Shown here one piece after another: positions 24,945-37,449 of a stretch of DNA of 64,000 nt (positions within the stretch are counted from its first letter, which is position 1; each line of letters opens with the position of its first letter). The stretch lies in assembly GCF_900100965.1 (NCBI RefSeq), contig NZ_FMUJ01000001.1:730272-794271 (forward strand), read 5' to 3'. Source of the DNA: Variovorax sp. EL159. GTDB lineage: Bacteria > Pseudomonadota > Gammaproteobacteria > Burkholderiales > Burkholderiaceae_C. The notes below the pieces were generated by a model. That model did no database searches and was not told the origin of the DNA. It worked only from the letters and a program-made list of their open reading frames with translations. Made by a program: the position numbers and the translations under genes.

Positions 24945-26524
24945 GCGTCGCCGACACCACCGCATCGCCTCCCGTCCGTGCCACGGCACGCGAGTGGACC
25001 GGCCTGGCCGTCATCGCGCTGCCGTGCATGCTCTATTCGATGGACCTCACGGTGCTGAACCTGGCGATTCCGTCGATCAGCGAAGAACTCAAGCCCACGG
25101 CCTCGCAACTGCTGTGGATCGTCGACATCTACGGCTTCTTCGTGGCCGGCCTGCTGGTCACCATGGGCACGCTGGGCGACCGCATCGGCCGGCGGCGCCT
25201 GCTGCTGATCGGCGCGGCGGCCTTCGGCGTGGCCTCGGTGCTGGCGACGTTTTCGACCAGCGCCAACATGCTCATCGCCACCCGCGCGCTGCTCGGCGTG
25301 GCGGGGGCGACGCTGGCGCCATCCACGCTTTCGCTGATCCGCAACATGTTTCTCGACCCGGCGCAGCGCACCGTGGCCATCGGCGTGTGGATCTCCAGCT
25401 TTTCGGCGGGCGCCGTCATCGGCCCGGTGATCGGCGGCGTGCTGCTGCAGTTCTTTCCTTGGGGCTCGGTGTTCCTGATCGGCGTGCCGGTGATGGTGCT
25501 GCTGCTGGTGCTCGGCCCGATGTTGCTGCCCGAGTACCGCGACCCCGACGCGGCGCGGCTCGACCTGCTCAGCGTGGTGCTGTCGCTGGGCGCGGTGCTC
25601 GCCGTGATCTACGGCATCAAGCAGACGGCGGAGCATGGGCCCGATGCGTTCTCGCTGCTGTCCATTGCCGTGGGCGCGGCGCTCGGTGGGGTGTTCGCGC
25701 GCCGGCAGCGGCGGCTGGCCAACCCGATGATCGACCTGCGCCTGTTCAGTTTGCCGGCATTCAGCGTCTCGCTCGGGGCCTACATGCTGGCCTGCTTCGT
25801 GATGTTCGGCATCTTTCTCTACAACGCTCAGTACCTGCAACTGGTGCTCGGCCTGTCGCCGCTGCATGCCGGCCTGTGGAGCATGCCCAGCGCGGGGGGC
25901 TTCATCGTCGGCTCGATGGTCGTGCCAGCATTGGCGCGGCGCATGCGTCCGGCCTTCGTAATGGGGGGCGGGCTGGCGGTGGCGGCGCTGGGCTTCGGCA
26001 TGCTGGTCGTGCTTCCCGCGCACGACGGGTTGGCCTGGATGGTGACCAGCGCGGTGATTTCGTCGCTCGGCCTGGCACCGGTGTTCACGCTGGCCACCGA
26101 CCTCGTGGTCGGCAGCGCCCCGCCGGAGCGCGCGGGCGTGGCCTCGGCGATCTCCGAGACCAGCTCCGAGTTCGGTGGGGCGCTGGGCATCGCGATCCTC
26201 GGCAGCATCGGCGCCGCCATCTACCGCAGCACCATGGCCGACGCGGTGCCGGCAGGGCTGGCCGGCCCGGCCGAGGTGGAGGCGGCGCGCAGCACGCTCG
26301 GCGGTGCTGTTGCCCTGGCGGGGCAGCTTGCCGGCGGCGCGGGCGCCGAGCTGCTCGACACGGCCCGCGATGCCCTGATGCACGGCCTGCGCCTGACGGC
26401 CGGCATCTGCGCGGCGGTGCTGCTGTTCGTGGGCGGGCTGGTGGCGGTGCGCTTGCGCGGTGTCGGGGCCAGCGGGGAGGGCGCGCACCCGGCACCGGGT
26501 GCCACCGCATTGCCCGAGCGTTGA
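24941..26524 (+). CDS. DHA2-family MFS drug/metabolite exporter
   Basis: 527 aa with about 14 membrane helices. The first helix contains [20 protein letters not shown] with the DHA2 'D-x-T-x-x-N-x-A-x-P' pattern. Motif A is [16 protein letters not shown], and motif C-like [12 protein letters not shown] follows. The C-terminal half has [21 protein letters not shown]. It is the last gene of the ECF42 operon, which suggests the sigma-controlled response includes efflux. Substrate not predictable. Confidence 0.9.
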   Translation: MSVADTTASPPVRATAREWTGLAVIALPCMLYSMDLTVLNLAIPSISEELKPTASQLLWIVDIYGFFVAGLLVTMGTLGDRIGRRRLLLIGAAAFGVASVLATFSTSANMLIATRALLGVAGATLAPSTLSLIRNMFLDPAQRTVAIGVWISSFSAGAVIGPVIGGVLLQFFPWGSVFLIGVPVMVLLLVLGPMLLPEYRDPDAARLDLLSVVLSLGAVLAVIYGIKQTAEHGPDAFSLLSIAVGAALGGVFARRQRRLANPMIDLRLFSLPAFSVSLGAYMLACFVMFGIFLYNAQYLQLVLGLSPLHAGLWSMPSAGGFIVGSMVVPALARRMRPAFVMGGGLAVAALGFGMLVVLPAHDGLAWMVTSAVISSLGLAPVFTLATDLVVGSAPPERAGVASAISETSSEFGGALGIAILGSIGAAIYRSTMADAVPAGLAGPAEVEAARSTLGGAVALAGQLAGGAGAELLDTARDALMHGLRLTAGICAAVLLFVGGLVAVRLRGVGASGEGAHPAPGATALPER

Positions 26525-26529
26525 CGAAA

Positions 26530-26572
26530 CCCCATACTGGGGCTCCACGACGCGATGGATCACCGGAGCCCC
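26530..26572 (+). promoter_or_regulatory. Alternative hairpins over a ribosome binding site
   Basis: Two mutually exclusive stems share GGGG at 26539-26542. Stem 1: CCCCA (26530-26534) with TGGGG (26538-26542), 3-nt loop. Stem 2: GGGGCTCC (26539-26546) with GGAGCCCC (26565-26572), 18-nt loop. Stem 2 buries the GGAG used by the small gene at 26575; stem 1 frees it. This is seen in sequence; any switching role is an inference. Confidence 0.4.
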
Positions 26573-26574
26573 TC

Positions 26575-26760
26575 ATGAGCAACGAACTGCGCAAGAAGCT
26601 GCACGACCTGGCGGAACTGTCCGAGAACACCACCGACCCGCAGACCAAGGCCATCGTCGAGGCGATCCGGCTGCAGACGGCCGTGCTGAACGAGCGGCTG
26701 TTCGCCATCGAGCTGCAGCTGGGCACGCTCACCCGGCGCATGGAAAACACGACGGACTGA
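26575..26760 (+). CDS. Small helical hypothetical protein
   Basis: 61 aa, [20 protein letters not shown] start, then heptad-like [13 protein letters not shown] helix and [15 protein letters not shown] end. Predicted all-helical, coiled-coil-like, charged and cytosolic. GGAG lies 7 bases before the ATG. It sits between the DHA2 exporter and aroC on the same strand. I do not recognise the family; coding bias and ribosome site support it as real. Confidence 0.6.
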   Translation: MSNELRKKLHDLAELSENTTDPQTKAIVEAIRLQTAVLNERLFAIELQLGTLTRRMENTTD

Positions 26761-26792
26761 GTGGCCGCCGCTTTGTAGGGATAATCCCCGCC

Positions 26793-27908
26793 ATGAGCGG
26801 CAACACCTTCGGAACACTCTTCGCGGTCACCAATTTCGGCGAGTCGCATGGCCCGGCCATCGGCTGCGTCATCGACGGCTGCCCCCCCGGCATGGCTTTG
26901 AGCGAGGCCGACATCCAGGGCGACCTGGACCGGCGGCGCCCCGGCACCAGCCGCCACGTCACCCAGCGCAACGAAGCCGACGCGGTGCAGATCCTGTCCG
27001 GCGTGTACGAGGGCAAGACCACCGGCACCCCGATCGCGCTGCTGATCCAGAACACCGACCAGCGCAGCAAGGACTACGGGCAGATCGCCCAGCAGTTCCG
27101 TCCCGGCCACGCCGACTTCACCTATTGGAAGAAATTCGGCATTCGCGATCCGCGCGGTGGCGGGCGCTCGTCGGCCCGCCTGACGGCACCCACCGTGGCC
27201 GCCGGCGCGGTCGCCAAGAAATGGCTGGCCGAGAAGTACGGCATGGTGTTTCGCGGCTGCATGACGCAGATCGGCGAGATCACCATTCCCTTCGAGAGCT
27301 GGGACCACGTGCCCAACAACCCCTTCTTCGCCCCCGTCGCCGACGTGAGCGAGCTCGAGGCCTACATGGACCGCCTGCGCAAGGCCGGCGATTCGTGCGG
27401 CGCGCGCATCCGGGTCACGGCCACCAACGTGCCCATCGGCCTGGGCGAGCCGCTGTACGACAAGCTCGATGCCGAAATCGCCTACGCGCTGATGGGCATC
27501 AATGCGGTGAAGGCGGTCGAGATCGGCGCCGGCTGGGACAGCGTCACGCAGCGCGGCACCACGCACGGCGACTCGATCACGCCGACCGGCTTCCTCTCCA
27601 ACAATGCCGGCGGCATTCTTGGCGGCATCAGCTCGGGGCAAGACCTCGAGGCGAGCATCGCGATCAAGCCCACCAGCTCGATCATCAGCCCGCGCCAGTC
27701 CATCGACATCCACAACAACCCGGTCGAGGTCGTCACCAAGGGCCGCCACGACCCCTGCGTCGGCATCCGCGCCACGCCCATCGCCGAAGCCATGCTGGCG
27801 CTGGTCGTCATCGAGCACGTGCTGCGCAATCGCGCGCAGTGCGGCGACGTGTCGCAGACCCCGGGCGAGAAGACCGACGCCACGTCGCCGCAAGCGTCCT
27901 TCCTCTAG
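26793..27908 (+). CDS. aroC: Chorismate synthase
   Basis: 371 aa. Converts 5-enolpyruvylshikimate-3-phosphate to chorismate using reduced FMN, the last common step of aromatic amino-acid synthesis. Signatures: [52 protein letters not shown] and [19 protein letters not shown]. The start MSGNTFG at 26793 is that of the family. A TAGGGATAAT element lies just upstream (26777-26785), close enough to the ATG to allow a very short leader. The stop TAG overlaps a GTG start for the next gene. Confidence 0.97.
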   Translation: MSGNTFGTLFAVTNFGESHGPAIGCVIDGCPPGMALSEADIQGDLDRRRPGTSRHVTQRNEADAVQILSGVYEGKTTGTPIALLIQNTDQRSKDYGQIAQQFRPGHADFTYWKKFGIRDPRGGGRSSARLTAPTVAAGAVAKKWLAEKYGMVFRGCMTQIGEITIPFESWDHVPNNPFFAPVADVSELEAYMDRLRKAGDSCGARIRVTATNVPIGLGEPLYDKLDAEIAYALMGINAVKAVEIGAGWDSVTQRGTTHGDSITPTGFLSNNAGGILGGISSGQDLEASIAIKPTSSIISPRQSIDIHNNPVEVVTKGRHDPCVGIRATPIAEAMLALVVIEHVLRNRAQCGDVSQTPGEKTDATSPQASFL

Positions 27909-29107
27909 TGTCCGCGCCGGCGTCCGTGGCCGCCGGGCGCGGCCATCTGCTGGCATTCGCTGGCCTGTCGGCCAGCTATTTCGCGCACATCGGTTTCTTC
28001 AACCCCTACCTGCCGCTCTGGCTCAAGGACCTGGGGCTGCCGATCTTCACCATCAGCCTGCTGGCCTCGGTCCAGTCGATCACGCGGGTGTTCGCGCCCT
28101 ATGCCTGGGGCGCGCTGAGCGACCACACCGGGCAGCGCGTGAAGCTGCTGCGCTTCAGCGCGGCGGTGGCGTTGGCCAGCTCTTTCGGTCTCTGGTGGCA
28201 CGGCGGCGCGTGGTGGCTCGCGCTGGTGCTGCTCGTGATGTTCACCCACACCAGCTCGATGATGTCGCTCACCGAGGCGGCCATGGCGCAGCTGGTGGCC
28301 GGCGACTGGGGCCGCTACGGCCGTATCCGGTTGTGCGGCTCGGCCGGCTTCCTGCTCACGGTGTTCGTCGCGGGCGAGTGGTTCGAGCGCTTCGGCATGA
28401 AGCACTTTCCGGCCTGGGCCGCGGGCACGCTGGCCATCGTGCTGATCGCGACGATGAAGCTGCCCGACCTGCGCGAGCCGCCTGCCGCCCACGACGCCGT
28501 CAAGGTGCCCATCGGGCCGGTGCTGCGCAACCCCGCGGTGCGGTGGTTCTTCGCGGCGCTGTTCTTCCAGGTGATGTCGCACTTCTCGGTGTATGCCTTC
28601 TTCTCGCTCTACCTCGATTCGATCGGCTACAGCAAGAGCACCATCGGCCTGCTGTGGGCGCTGTCGGTGGTGGCGGAGATCGTCTGGTTCTTCCTGCAGG
28701 GCCGCCTCATCGGCCTGCTGCCGATGCCGCGCTGGATGCTGTTGTGCGGTGTCGCCGCCGTCGCGCGGCTCGGCCTGACGGCGGGGCTGGGCGGTTTTGT
28801 CGTGGCGCTGATCGTGGCGCAGTGGCTTCACGCGCTGAGCTTTGCTGCGCATCACACGACTTGCATCGCCGTGGTGTCGCGCCGCTTCCCGGGGCAGTTG
28901 CGCGGCCGGGGGCAGGCGCTCTTTACCGTGATCGGCTATGGCTTCGGCGGTGTGCTCGGTGTGTTGCTGGGCGGCGCGGTGGCGCAGGCCTTCGGCTATC
29001 GGACGATGTTCGCGGCGGCTGCGATGCTCGCGGTGTTGGGCAGCTTGTGCGCGTGGCGCGTGGTGGCGCTGGATCGGGTGGAGCGCGCGGCCCACAAGCC
29101 AGGCTGA
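27908..29107 (+). CDS. MFS permease of the HcaT/phenylpropionate-like family
   Basis: 399 aa, about 12 membrane helices. YFAHIGFFNPYLPLWLKDLG in helix 1 and RVFAPYAWGALSDHTGQRVK (motif A position) match the MFS_1-like/HcaT group. The GTG start at 27908 overlaps the aroC stop (TAGTG), which is the only start that keeps the first helix. Substrate may be an aromatic acid, but this is family guesswork. It is followed by a perfect palindrome and a convergent gene. Confidence 0.85.
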   Translation: MSAPASVAAGRGHLLAFAGLSASYFAHIGFFNPYLPLWLKDLGLPIFTISLLASVQSITRVFAPYAWGALSDHTGQRVKLLRFSAAVALASSFGLWWHGGAWWLALVLLVMFTHTSSMMSLTEAAMAQLVAGDWGRYGRIRLCGSAGFLLTVFVAGEWFERFGMKHFPAWAAGTLAIVLIATMKLPDLREPPAAHDAVKVPIGPVLRNPAVRWFFAALFFQVMSHFSVYAFFSLYLDSIGYSKSTIGLLWALSVVAEIVWFFLQGRLIGLLPMPRWMLLCGVAAVARLGLTAGLGGFVVALIVAQWLHALSFAAHHTTCIAVVSRRFPGQLRGRGQALFTVIGYGFGGVLGVLLGGAVAQAFGYRTMFAAAAMLAVLGSLCAWRVVALDRVERAAHKPG

Positions 29108-29116
29108 CGCGCCGGA

Positions 29117-29152
29117 GGCAGTGACGGAACGTCCGTCTGTTCCGTCACTGCC
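29117..29152. terminator. Perfect 14-bp inverted repeat between convergent genes
   Basis: GGCAGTGACGGAAC (29117-29130) and its exact reverse complement (29139-29152) flank an 8-nt loop. It starts 9 bp after the MFS stop and ends 16 bp before the lipoprotein stop. A bidirectional terminator is the simplest reading, although there is no T-run on either strand. Confidence 0.55.
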
Positions 29153-29168
29153 GGGGGGCACTGTCAGG

Positions 29169-30542
29169 TCAGTGCAGACCGATCTGCATGTAGCCGGTGG
29201 AAGCGCCGCCGGTCTCGCCGACCACGACGGTTAGCACGCCGTTCTGAATGGCAACGAAGTTGGCCGGCGTGGTGTCGGTGAACTTTTTCATGCCGTTGAT
29301 GTTCGTGCGTGCCGAGCCGAGGATCGCACCGAACGCGCGGAACGTGGTGTCCGGCCGAGCGAGGATGGCCTGATAGGTCGTCGCATCGTAGTTCGCCGAG
29401 CCCCAGGTGCCATCGGTGTCGCCGCCGCTGGACGTCGTCACGGGCCATGTCGCGGTCTCGGGGAGGCCGATGCGGAACACGTCGTCGTTCGGCGCCTGGG
29501 GGTTGGTGCCCGCCGAGAGGTAGACGTTCTGGCCGCCGATGCGCGCGATCGAGAAGGCGCCCGTGTCTGTCGGGTCCGCCGTGTTGACGATGTTCCACAC
29601 ACCGGGCGTGGCGCCAGGCGACACGGTGTAATTGATCGGCGCGGCCGGTGGGAGGCAGTCCGCGATCGCCTTGGTCGCGTCGTTGCACAGCTGGAACACC
29701 GTGCCGTGCAGCCCGATCAGGGCCTGGCGGATGTTGGAGGCGCGCGAAGTCGCCTGCAGGTTCACGCCCAGCCGGTTGTAGATGCCGTCGATCTCGTTCT
29801 GGTCGGTCACCAGCGCGCGAGGCGCCACGAACGGCTGGGTCGCATAGCTGCCCGGTACCTTGGCAACGCGGAACTGGAACGCGCCGACCACGGTGTCGCC
29901 GTTGATGCGGAACCGGGTGTTGATGGCCTTGCCGGCTTCGTTGCGCTGGCTCCTGAACAGGTAGGTGCCGGTCTCGGACTTGTCGACTTCGATCCCGTCC
30001 GACGACGTGGCGCCGGTCTCGTCGGTCATGACGTACGACATGGTGTCGAAGTTGAGCGCCAGCGTCTGCTTCGTGCCGTTGGCTGCGAAGACCTTGTAGC
30101 TGCCGTTGCGTGCATCGCCGCCAGACACGTTGAACACGGTGTCCTTGCTGAGCGTATTGGGGTCCGTGGGCTTGGCGCTGACGGTGAAGACGCTGGTGGC
30201 GGTGGTGCTGCTCGAAATCTGCGCCGACCACTTGGTGTTGGAGATCGCCGGATTGCGCAGGCTGATCGCGCCGGACGGTGCCGAGCTGCTGGTCCAGTCC
30301 ACCGTGCCCGAGGCGGGGGTGACGGTGATCGTGTCACCGGGCTTGACCGCGTAGCGGCCGTTGCTGTCCGCGGTGGCCGTGTTCCCGTTCACGAGCACAT
30401 TGACGGCCAGTGCGACCGGGGTCGCGGGGGCGGGCGCCAGAAGAGGGAAGCCGCCTCCACCGCCTCCGCCACCACCGCCGCCGCACGCGGCCAGACCACC
30501 GACCAGGACAGCCGTACCGGCCGCCATTGAAAACCATTTCAT
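29169..30542 (-). CDS. Putative lipoprotein with poly-glycine linker
   Basis: 457 aa. Lipobox LAAC with Cys20 after a hydrophobic signal (WFSMAAGTAVLVGGLAAC), then 11 consecutive glycines and a Pro/Ala stretch. The mature part is Thr/Ser/Asn-rich and beta-like, with an early carboxypeptidase-regulatory or Ig-like segment (VKPGDTITVTPASGTVDW). It is probably outer-membrane-anchored and exposed. No catalytic motif seen; I do not recognise the family. The glycine codons form a repetitive GGC/GGT/GGA tract that can vary in length in frame. Confidence 0.75.
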   Translation of the reverse strand: MKWFSMAAGTAVLVGGLAACGGGGGGGGGGGFPLLAPAPATPVALAVNVLVNGNTATADSNGRYAVKPGDTITVTPASGTVDWTSSSAPSGAISLRNPAISNTKWSAQISSSTTATSVFTVSAKPTDPNTLSKDTVFNVSGGDARNGSYKVFAANGTKQTLALNFDTMSYVMTDETGATSSDGIEVDKSETGTYLFRSQRNEAGKAINTRFRINGDTVVGAFQFRVAKVPGSYATQPFVAPRALVTDQNEIDGIYNRLGVNLQATSRASNIRQALIGLHGTVFQLCNDATKAIADCLPPAAPINYTVSPGATPGVWNIVNTADPTDTGAFSIARIGGQNVYLSAGTNPQAPNDDVFRIGLPETATWPVTTSSGGDTDGTWGSANYDATTYQAILARPDTTFRAFGAILGSARTNINGMKKFTDTTPANFVAIQNGVLTVVVGETGGASTGYMQIGLH

Positions 30543-30572
30543 TACTAAATTCCCTCTTGTTGGTAGATGCCG

Positions 30573-30595
30573 CAGCCCTTGATGAACAAGGGCTG
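30573..30595 (-). promoter_or_regulatory. 9-bp perfect hairpin in lipoprotein leader
   Basis: CAGCCCTTG and CAAGGGCTG with a 5-nt loop lie 31 bp upstream of the lipoprotein ATG. No T-run follows on the transcribed strand, so it is more likely an operator or leader structure than a terminator. Confidence 0.4.
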
Positions 30596-30662
30596 TTGGC
30601 CTACAAATCGTAAGCGGGAAATTAGAAACGTAAGCTTTTGAAAACGTCGGGTAATCCTTTAG

Positions 30663-30685
30663 AAAACGCCCGTGTGGCGCGGGCG
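30663..30685 (-). terminator. Rho-independent terminator of the aspartate operon
   Basis: On the minus strand CGCCCG and CGGGCG (30667-30672 and 30680-30685) form a 6-bp GC stem with a 7-nt loop, directly followed by TTTT. It begins 10 bp after the aspD stop. Confidence 0.65.
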
Positions 30686-30695
30686 CATCGTGGCA

Positions 30696-34115
<3,420 letters not shown>

Positions 34116-34131
34116 TCAGGTTCCCGAATTT

Positions 34132-34250
34132 CTCCCTCCCCTTTCGGGGGAGGGTCGGGGTGGGGGCACGACGGCCATCGAGCGGGCGCAGCCGTGTTGC
34201 ACAAGCGCCGCTTGCCCCCATCCCAGCCTTCCCCCGGGGAGGGGAAGGAG
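34132..34250. repeat. 118-bp-class palindromic repeat, copy A
   Basis: A long imperfect palindrome begins CTCCCTCCCCTTTCGGGGGA, continues GGGGTGGGGGCA, and mirrors this with TGCCCCCATCCCA and ends GGGGAAGGAG. The same blocks in the same order occur at 58705-58821. It lies between the two aspT genes. This is an interspersed repeat of REP/MITE type; no coding potential is apparent. Confidence 0.8.
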
Positions 34251-34262
34251 CCAATCAATCCT

Positions 34263-35951
34263 TCACTTCGCCGCATGCACCACCCCCGCCAGGGCCACGA
34301 TCAACGGGCCCATCAGCGGCAGCACCACGTTCGAGATCGCATAGGTGATCGTGTAGCCCAGCAGCGGCGTGGCATTGCCCGATGCGTTCTGCACGGCACT
34401 GAGCGCGGGCGTGCTGCATTGCTGGCCGGCGATGGCGCCGAGCAGCACGGGCGCTTCGAGCTTGAGCAGCCGGTGGCCGACGAAGAGCGAAATCGTCGCC
34501 GGCACCACCGCGATGGCCACGCCGACCAGCGGCAGCGCAACGCCGAACTTCTTGATGAGCGTCAGCGCCTGCGGCCCCGAGGCCAGGCCCACGCAGGCGA
34601 TGAAGGTGGCAAGGCCCAGGTCTTTCATGAGCGCGAGCGCATCGGGCGGCACGCTCAGACGGTGCGGATTCTTCGACTGGTACCAGCCGAAGGCGAGGCC
34701 TGTGAGCAGCGCACCGCCACCGGTGCCGAGCGAGAACGGAATGCCGCCGAGCTTGACGCTGAAGCCGCCGATGAACACGCCGAGCAGGATGCCCATGGCT
34801 GCAAAGCTGATGTTGCTGCGCGTGGAGACGATCACGCGGTCACCCACCAGCGGCAGCGCCTTGTGCATGTCGGCCACGGGCGCGTAGAGCTTGAGCACGT
34901 CGCCGCGCTGCAGCTTCACGTCGTGCAGCAGCGGCATGACGTGTCCGTCGCGCGCCAGGCCGACGATCTGCACCGTTGCGGGCAGGGCCGCATCGAGCGC
35001 GCGCAACTCGCGGCCGAACCATTCGCGCTGGTTGACCACGACCTCGGTGGTCTCCACGACCGCATCGAAGGCCGTGGTGTCCGCGAACTCGCGGCCCAGC
35101 AGCTCGGCCACGTTGACCAGCGCGGCGCGGCGCCCGATGGCCAGCACCTGGTCGAAGGCCTGCAGCCGCAGCGTGGGCTCGACCGCAAGGCTCTGGCCGC
35201 GCCGCACCACGCGCTCGATGTGCGCCTGCCCGCCGAAGATGGCCGTCAGCTCACCGACCGTGCGGCCCCGGCCCACCGTGACCTTGAAGACGCGGCCGAC
35301 CATCTCGGGCGTGGCACTGGCCGCGTCGGGGTCGTCGCCGCCACCGCCCATCGTCTTCCAGAGCTTGTCGGCCTCGGCGCGCAGGTCGACGCGCAGCAGC
35401 AGCGGAAAAATCTGGCTCGTGGCGACCACGATCGCGATCAGGCCGAACACGTAGGTGATCGAATAAGCCGTGACCACGTTGGCCTGCAGCTGCTGGATGT
35501 CCGCCAGCGGCAGGGCCAGCTTGGAGATGGCATCGGTCGCCGTGCCTACCACCGCCGATTCGGTCGCGGCGCCCGCCATCAAACCTGCGGCCGTGCCCTG
35601 GTCGAGAGACAGCAAGAGCGTGGCACCCAGCACCAGTGCGAGCACCACGACGACTTCAACGAGGCAAAGCAACCCGAGCCGCAGGCCCTTGGCATCGAGG
35701 TTGGCAAAGAACTGCGGGCCGCCCGCATAGCCGAGCGCGAAGATGAAGAGCATGAAGAACACGTTCTTCACGCTGTCGTCGAGCGTGATGCCCAACTGGC
35801 CGACGACGAGCGCGGCGATCAGCGTGCCGCAGATGCCGCCGAGCTGGATCGGGCCGAAGCGGATCTGGCCGATGGCATAGCCAATGGCGAGCACGAGGAA
35901 GAGTGCTATTTCGGGCTGGCTTTTCAGTATTCCGGTCAGCTCACCGATCAC
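34263..35951 (-). CDS. Aspartate:alanine antiporter AspT, copy 2
   Basis: 562 aa with the same order of parts as copy 1: LKSQPEIALFLVLAIGYAIG, a central TrkA-C pair (about residues 205-370; FDQVLAIGRRAALVN), and a C-terminal half ending VVLPLMGPLIVALAG. I chose GTG at 35951 (preceded by GAGAGGAA) because it gives exactly the length of copy 1; a longer frame to 36137 has no membrane or family sequence. The sequences are clearly divergent, so this is an old duplication or a paralogue with another substrate. A GntR-type operator sits 35-51 bp upstream. Confidence 0.88.
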   Translation of the reverse strand: MIGELTGILKSQPEIALFLVLAIGYAIGQIRFGPIQLGGICGTLIAALVVGQLGITLDDSVKNVFFMLFIFALGYAGGPQFFANLDAKGLRLGLLCLVEVVVVLALVLGATLLLSLDQGTAAGLMAGAATESAVVGTATDAISKLALPLADIQQLQANVVTAYSITYVFGLIAIVVATSQIFPLLLRVDLRAEADKLWKTMGGGGDDPDAASATPEMVGRVFKVTVGRGRTVGELTAIFGGQAHIERVVRRGQSLAVEPTLRLQAFDQVLAIGRRAALVNVAELLGREFADTTAFDAVVETTEVVVNQREWFGRELRALDAALPATVQIVGLARDGHVMPLLHDVKLQRGDVLKLYAPVADMHKALPLVGDRVIVSTRSNISFAAMGILLGVFIGGFSVKLGGIPFSLGTGGGALLTGLAFGWYQSKNPHRLSVPPDALALMKDLGLATFIACVGLASGPQALTLIKKFGVALPLVGVAIAVVPATISLFVGHRLLKLEAPVLLGAIAGQQCSTPALSAVQNASGNATPLLGYTITYAISNVVLPLMGPLIVALAGVVHAAK

Positions 35952-35985
35952 CCGCCGTTCCTCTCGTTGCAAATTGCAGTTACCG

Positions 35986-36002
35986 AATTGGTCAGACCAT
36001 TT
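35986..36002 (-). promoter_or_regulatory. GntR/FCD-type operator upstream of AspT copy 2
   Basis: AATTGGTCAGACCATTT matches the PdhR/LldR/GlcC-class consensus AATTGGTNNNACCAATT at 13 of 14 defined positions. It lies 35-51 bp before the GTG start, where it would overlap the promoter. No GntR gene is in this window. Confidence 0.55.
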
Positions 36003-36280
36003 TGTCGGGATTCGGACAATGCGCAAGACTGTTTCGAAAAGGTTAAGCGCCGGTGTGAGGCCCATGTACATCGGTTGTCTTGCATCGGGAGGCGAAGGGC
36101 GAACTTTGTTCTGATGCCATCGATATGGCCCATGCAACCGGTGTGATGCGCCGTCTGTTTTTCATACGGGCTCTTGCTGCACAAGGCATCCGGCACCGTC
36201 GTCGATCGACACTTCTCGCGTTGAGCCGAAAGACAATTTGCACCGGCAATGCGGGCCGCGCGACCTCCGGGTTTTCGATA

Positions 36281-36301
36281 ACTAAAGCCGCTTGATTTAG
36301 T
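36281..36301 (+). promoter_or_regulatory. 21-bp palindrome, candidate ROK operator
   Basis: ACTAAA, 9 bases, TTTAGT, 121 bp upstream of the binding-protein gene. ROK repressors of sugar operons bind AT-rich palindromes of this kind, and a ROK protein is encoded at the end of this operon. The pairing is an inference. Confidence 0.4.
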
Positions 36302-36421
36302 CGCCTCGCTGAACGATAGTCCTCCTGCGTTCGGATGCCACCGCCTTCTTTTTCCATTGCAAGGCGCGCGTCCGGTTCAACAGACTGCAGGCGCATGGCC
36401 GCCTGCCAACGGAGACAAACC

Positions 36422-37423
36422 ATGTTCAGCTCCCGCTCCATCCTGGCCATGGCGGCCATGTCCCTGGCCGCATCCGCCGCCTTCGCGGCCGACCAGCCCG
36501 TCATCGGCCTGGTCACCAAGACCGAGACCAACCCCTTCTTCGTGAAGATGAAAGAGGGCGCGCAGGAAGAAGCGAAGAAGCTCGGCGCCAAGCTGCTGTC
36601 GGGCGCGGGCAAGGCCGACGGCGACAACGCGGGCCAGATCACCGCGATGGAGAACATGATCGCGGCCGGCGCCAAGACCATCCTCATCACGCCGAGCGAT
36701 GCCAAGGCCATCGTGCCCGCCATCAAGAAGGCGCGCGACAAGGGCATCATGGTGATCGCGCTCGACAGCCCGGCCGATCCGCCGGACGCGACCGACGCGC
36801 TCTTCGCCACCAACAACTACACGGCCGGCGTGCTGATCGGCGAATACGCCAAGGCCGCAATGGCCGGCAAGACGCCCAAGATCGTCGCGCTCGACCTGCT
36901 GCCGGGCCACCCGGTGGGCGCGCAACGCCACAACGGCTTCATGAAGGGCTTCGGCCTCGCGGCCAATGACGCCAAGTCGAACGAACTGTCGAAGGCGCCA
37001 GAGATCGTCTGCATGGCCGACAGCTTCGGCGACCAGGCCAAGGCACAGACCGTGATGGAAAACTGCCTGCAGAAGGCGCCCGACGTGAACCTCGTCTACA
37101 CCATCAACGAGCCCGCCGCGGCCGGTGCCTACAACGCGCTCAAGCGCGCCGGCAAAGAGAAGGGCGTGATGATCGTCTCGGTCGACGGCGGCTGCCAGGG
37201 CATCAAGGACACCAACGCCGGCATCATCGCCGCGACCTCGCAGCAGTACCCGCTGAAGATGGCCGCCATGGGCGTGGCCGCTGGCGTCGAGTTCGCCAAG
37301 ACCGGCAAGAAGGCCTCGGGCTATGTCGACACCGGCGTGACGCTGATCGCCGGCAAGAGCGTGGCGGGTGTCGACAGCAAGGACACCAAGACCGGCGCCG
37401 AACTGTGCTGGGGCAAGAAGTAA
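36422..37423 (+). CDS. Sugar ABC transporter substrate-binding protein (FrcB-like)
   Basis: 333 aa periplasmic protein. Signal peptide MFSSRSILAMAAMSLAASAA ending in AFAAD. The mature part matches the ribose/fructose-type class: PVIGLVTKTETNPFFVKMKE, ITPSDAKAIVPAIKKARDKG and IMVIALDSPADPPD. The order binding protein, permease, ATPase, ROK resembles the Sinorhizobium frcBCAK fructose importer. Sugar identity is not proved by sequence. The ATG at 36422 is set by the signal peptide. Confidence 0.9.
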   Translation: MFSSRSILAMAAMSLAASAAFAADQPVIGLVTKTETNPFFVKMKEGAQEEAKKLGAKLLSGAGKADGDNAGQITAMENMIAAGAKTILITPSDAKAIVPAIKKARDKGIMVIALDSPADPPDATDALFATNNYTAGVLIGEYAKAAMAGKTPKIVALDLLPGHPVGAQRHNGFMKGFGLAANDAKSNELSKAPEIVCMADSFGDQAKAQTVMENCLQKAPDVNLVYTINEPAAAGAYNALKRAGKEKGVMIVSVDGGCQGIKDTNAGIIAATSQQYPLKMAAMGVAAGVEFAKTGKKASGYVDTGVTLIAGKSVAGVDSKDTKTGAELCWGKK

Positions 37424-37449
37424 ACAAGTAGCCCCAGGGAGGCACATCG

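Larger units (their letters stand above)
35952..36421. other. 470-bp divergent intergenic region
   Basis: This region separates aspT copy 2 from the sugar ABC operon and is AT-richer than its neighbours. It holds a GntR-type operator at 35986 and a 21-bp palindrome at 36281, each reported separately. A 71-codon frame at 36080 lacks a ribosome site and is not called. Confidence 0.6.

Noticed and set aside
30440-30490. Repetitive CCG/CCA/CCT tract considered as a frameshift or simple repeat artefact
   Set aside because: It is in frame, encodes 11 glycines right after a lipobox cysteine, and the downstream frame stays open, so it is a linker.
36080-36295. 71-codon frame in the intergenic region before the sugar operon
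   Set aside because: No ribosome binding site, no recognisable features, and it lies among regulatory palindromes.
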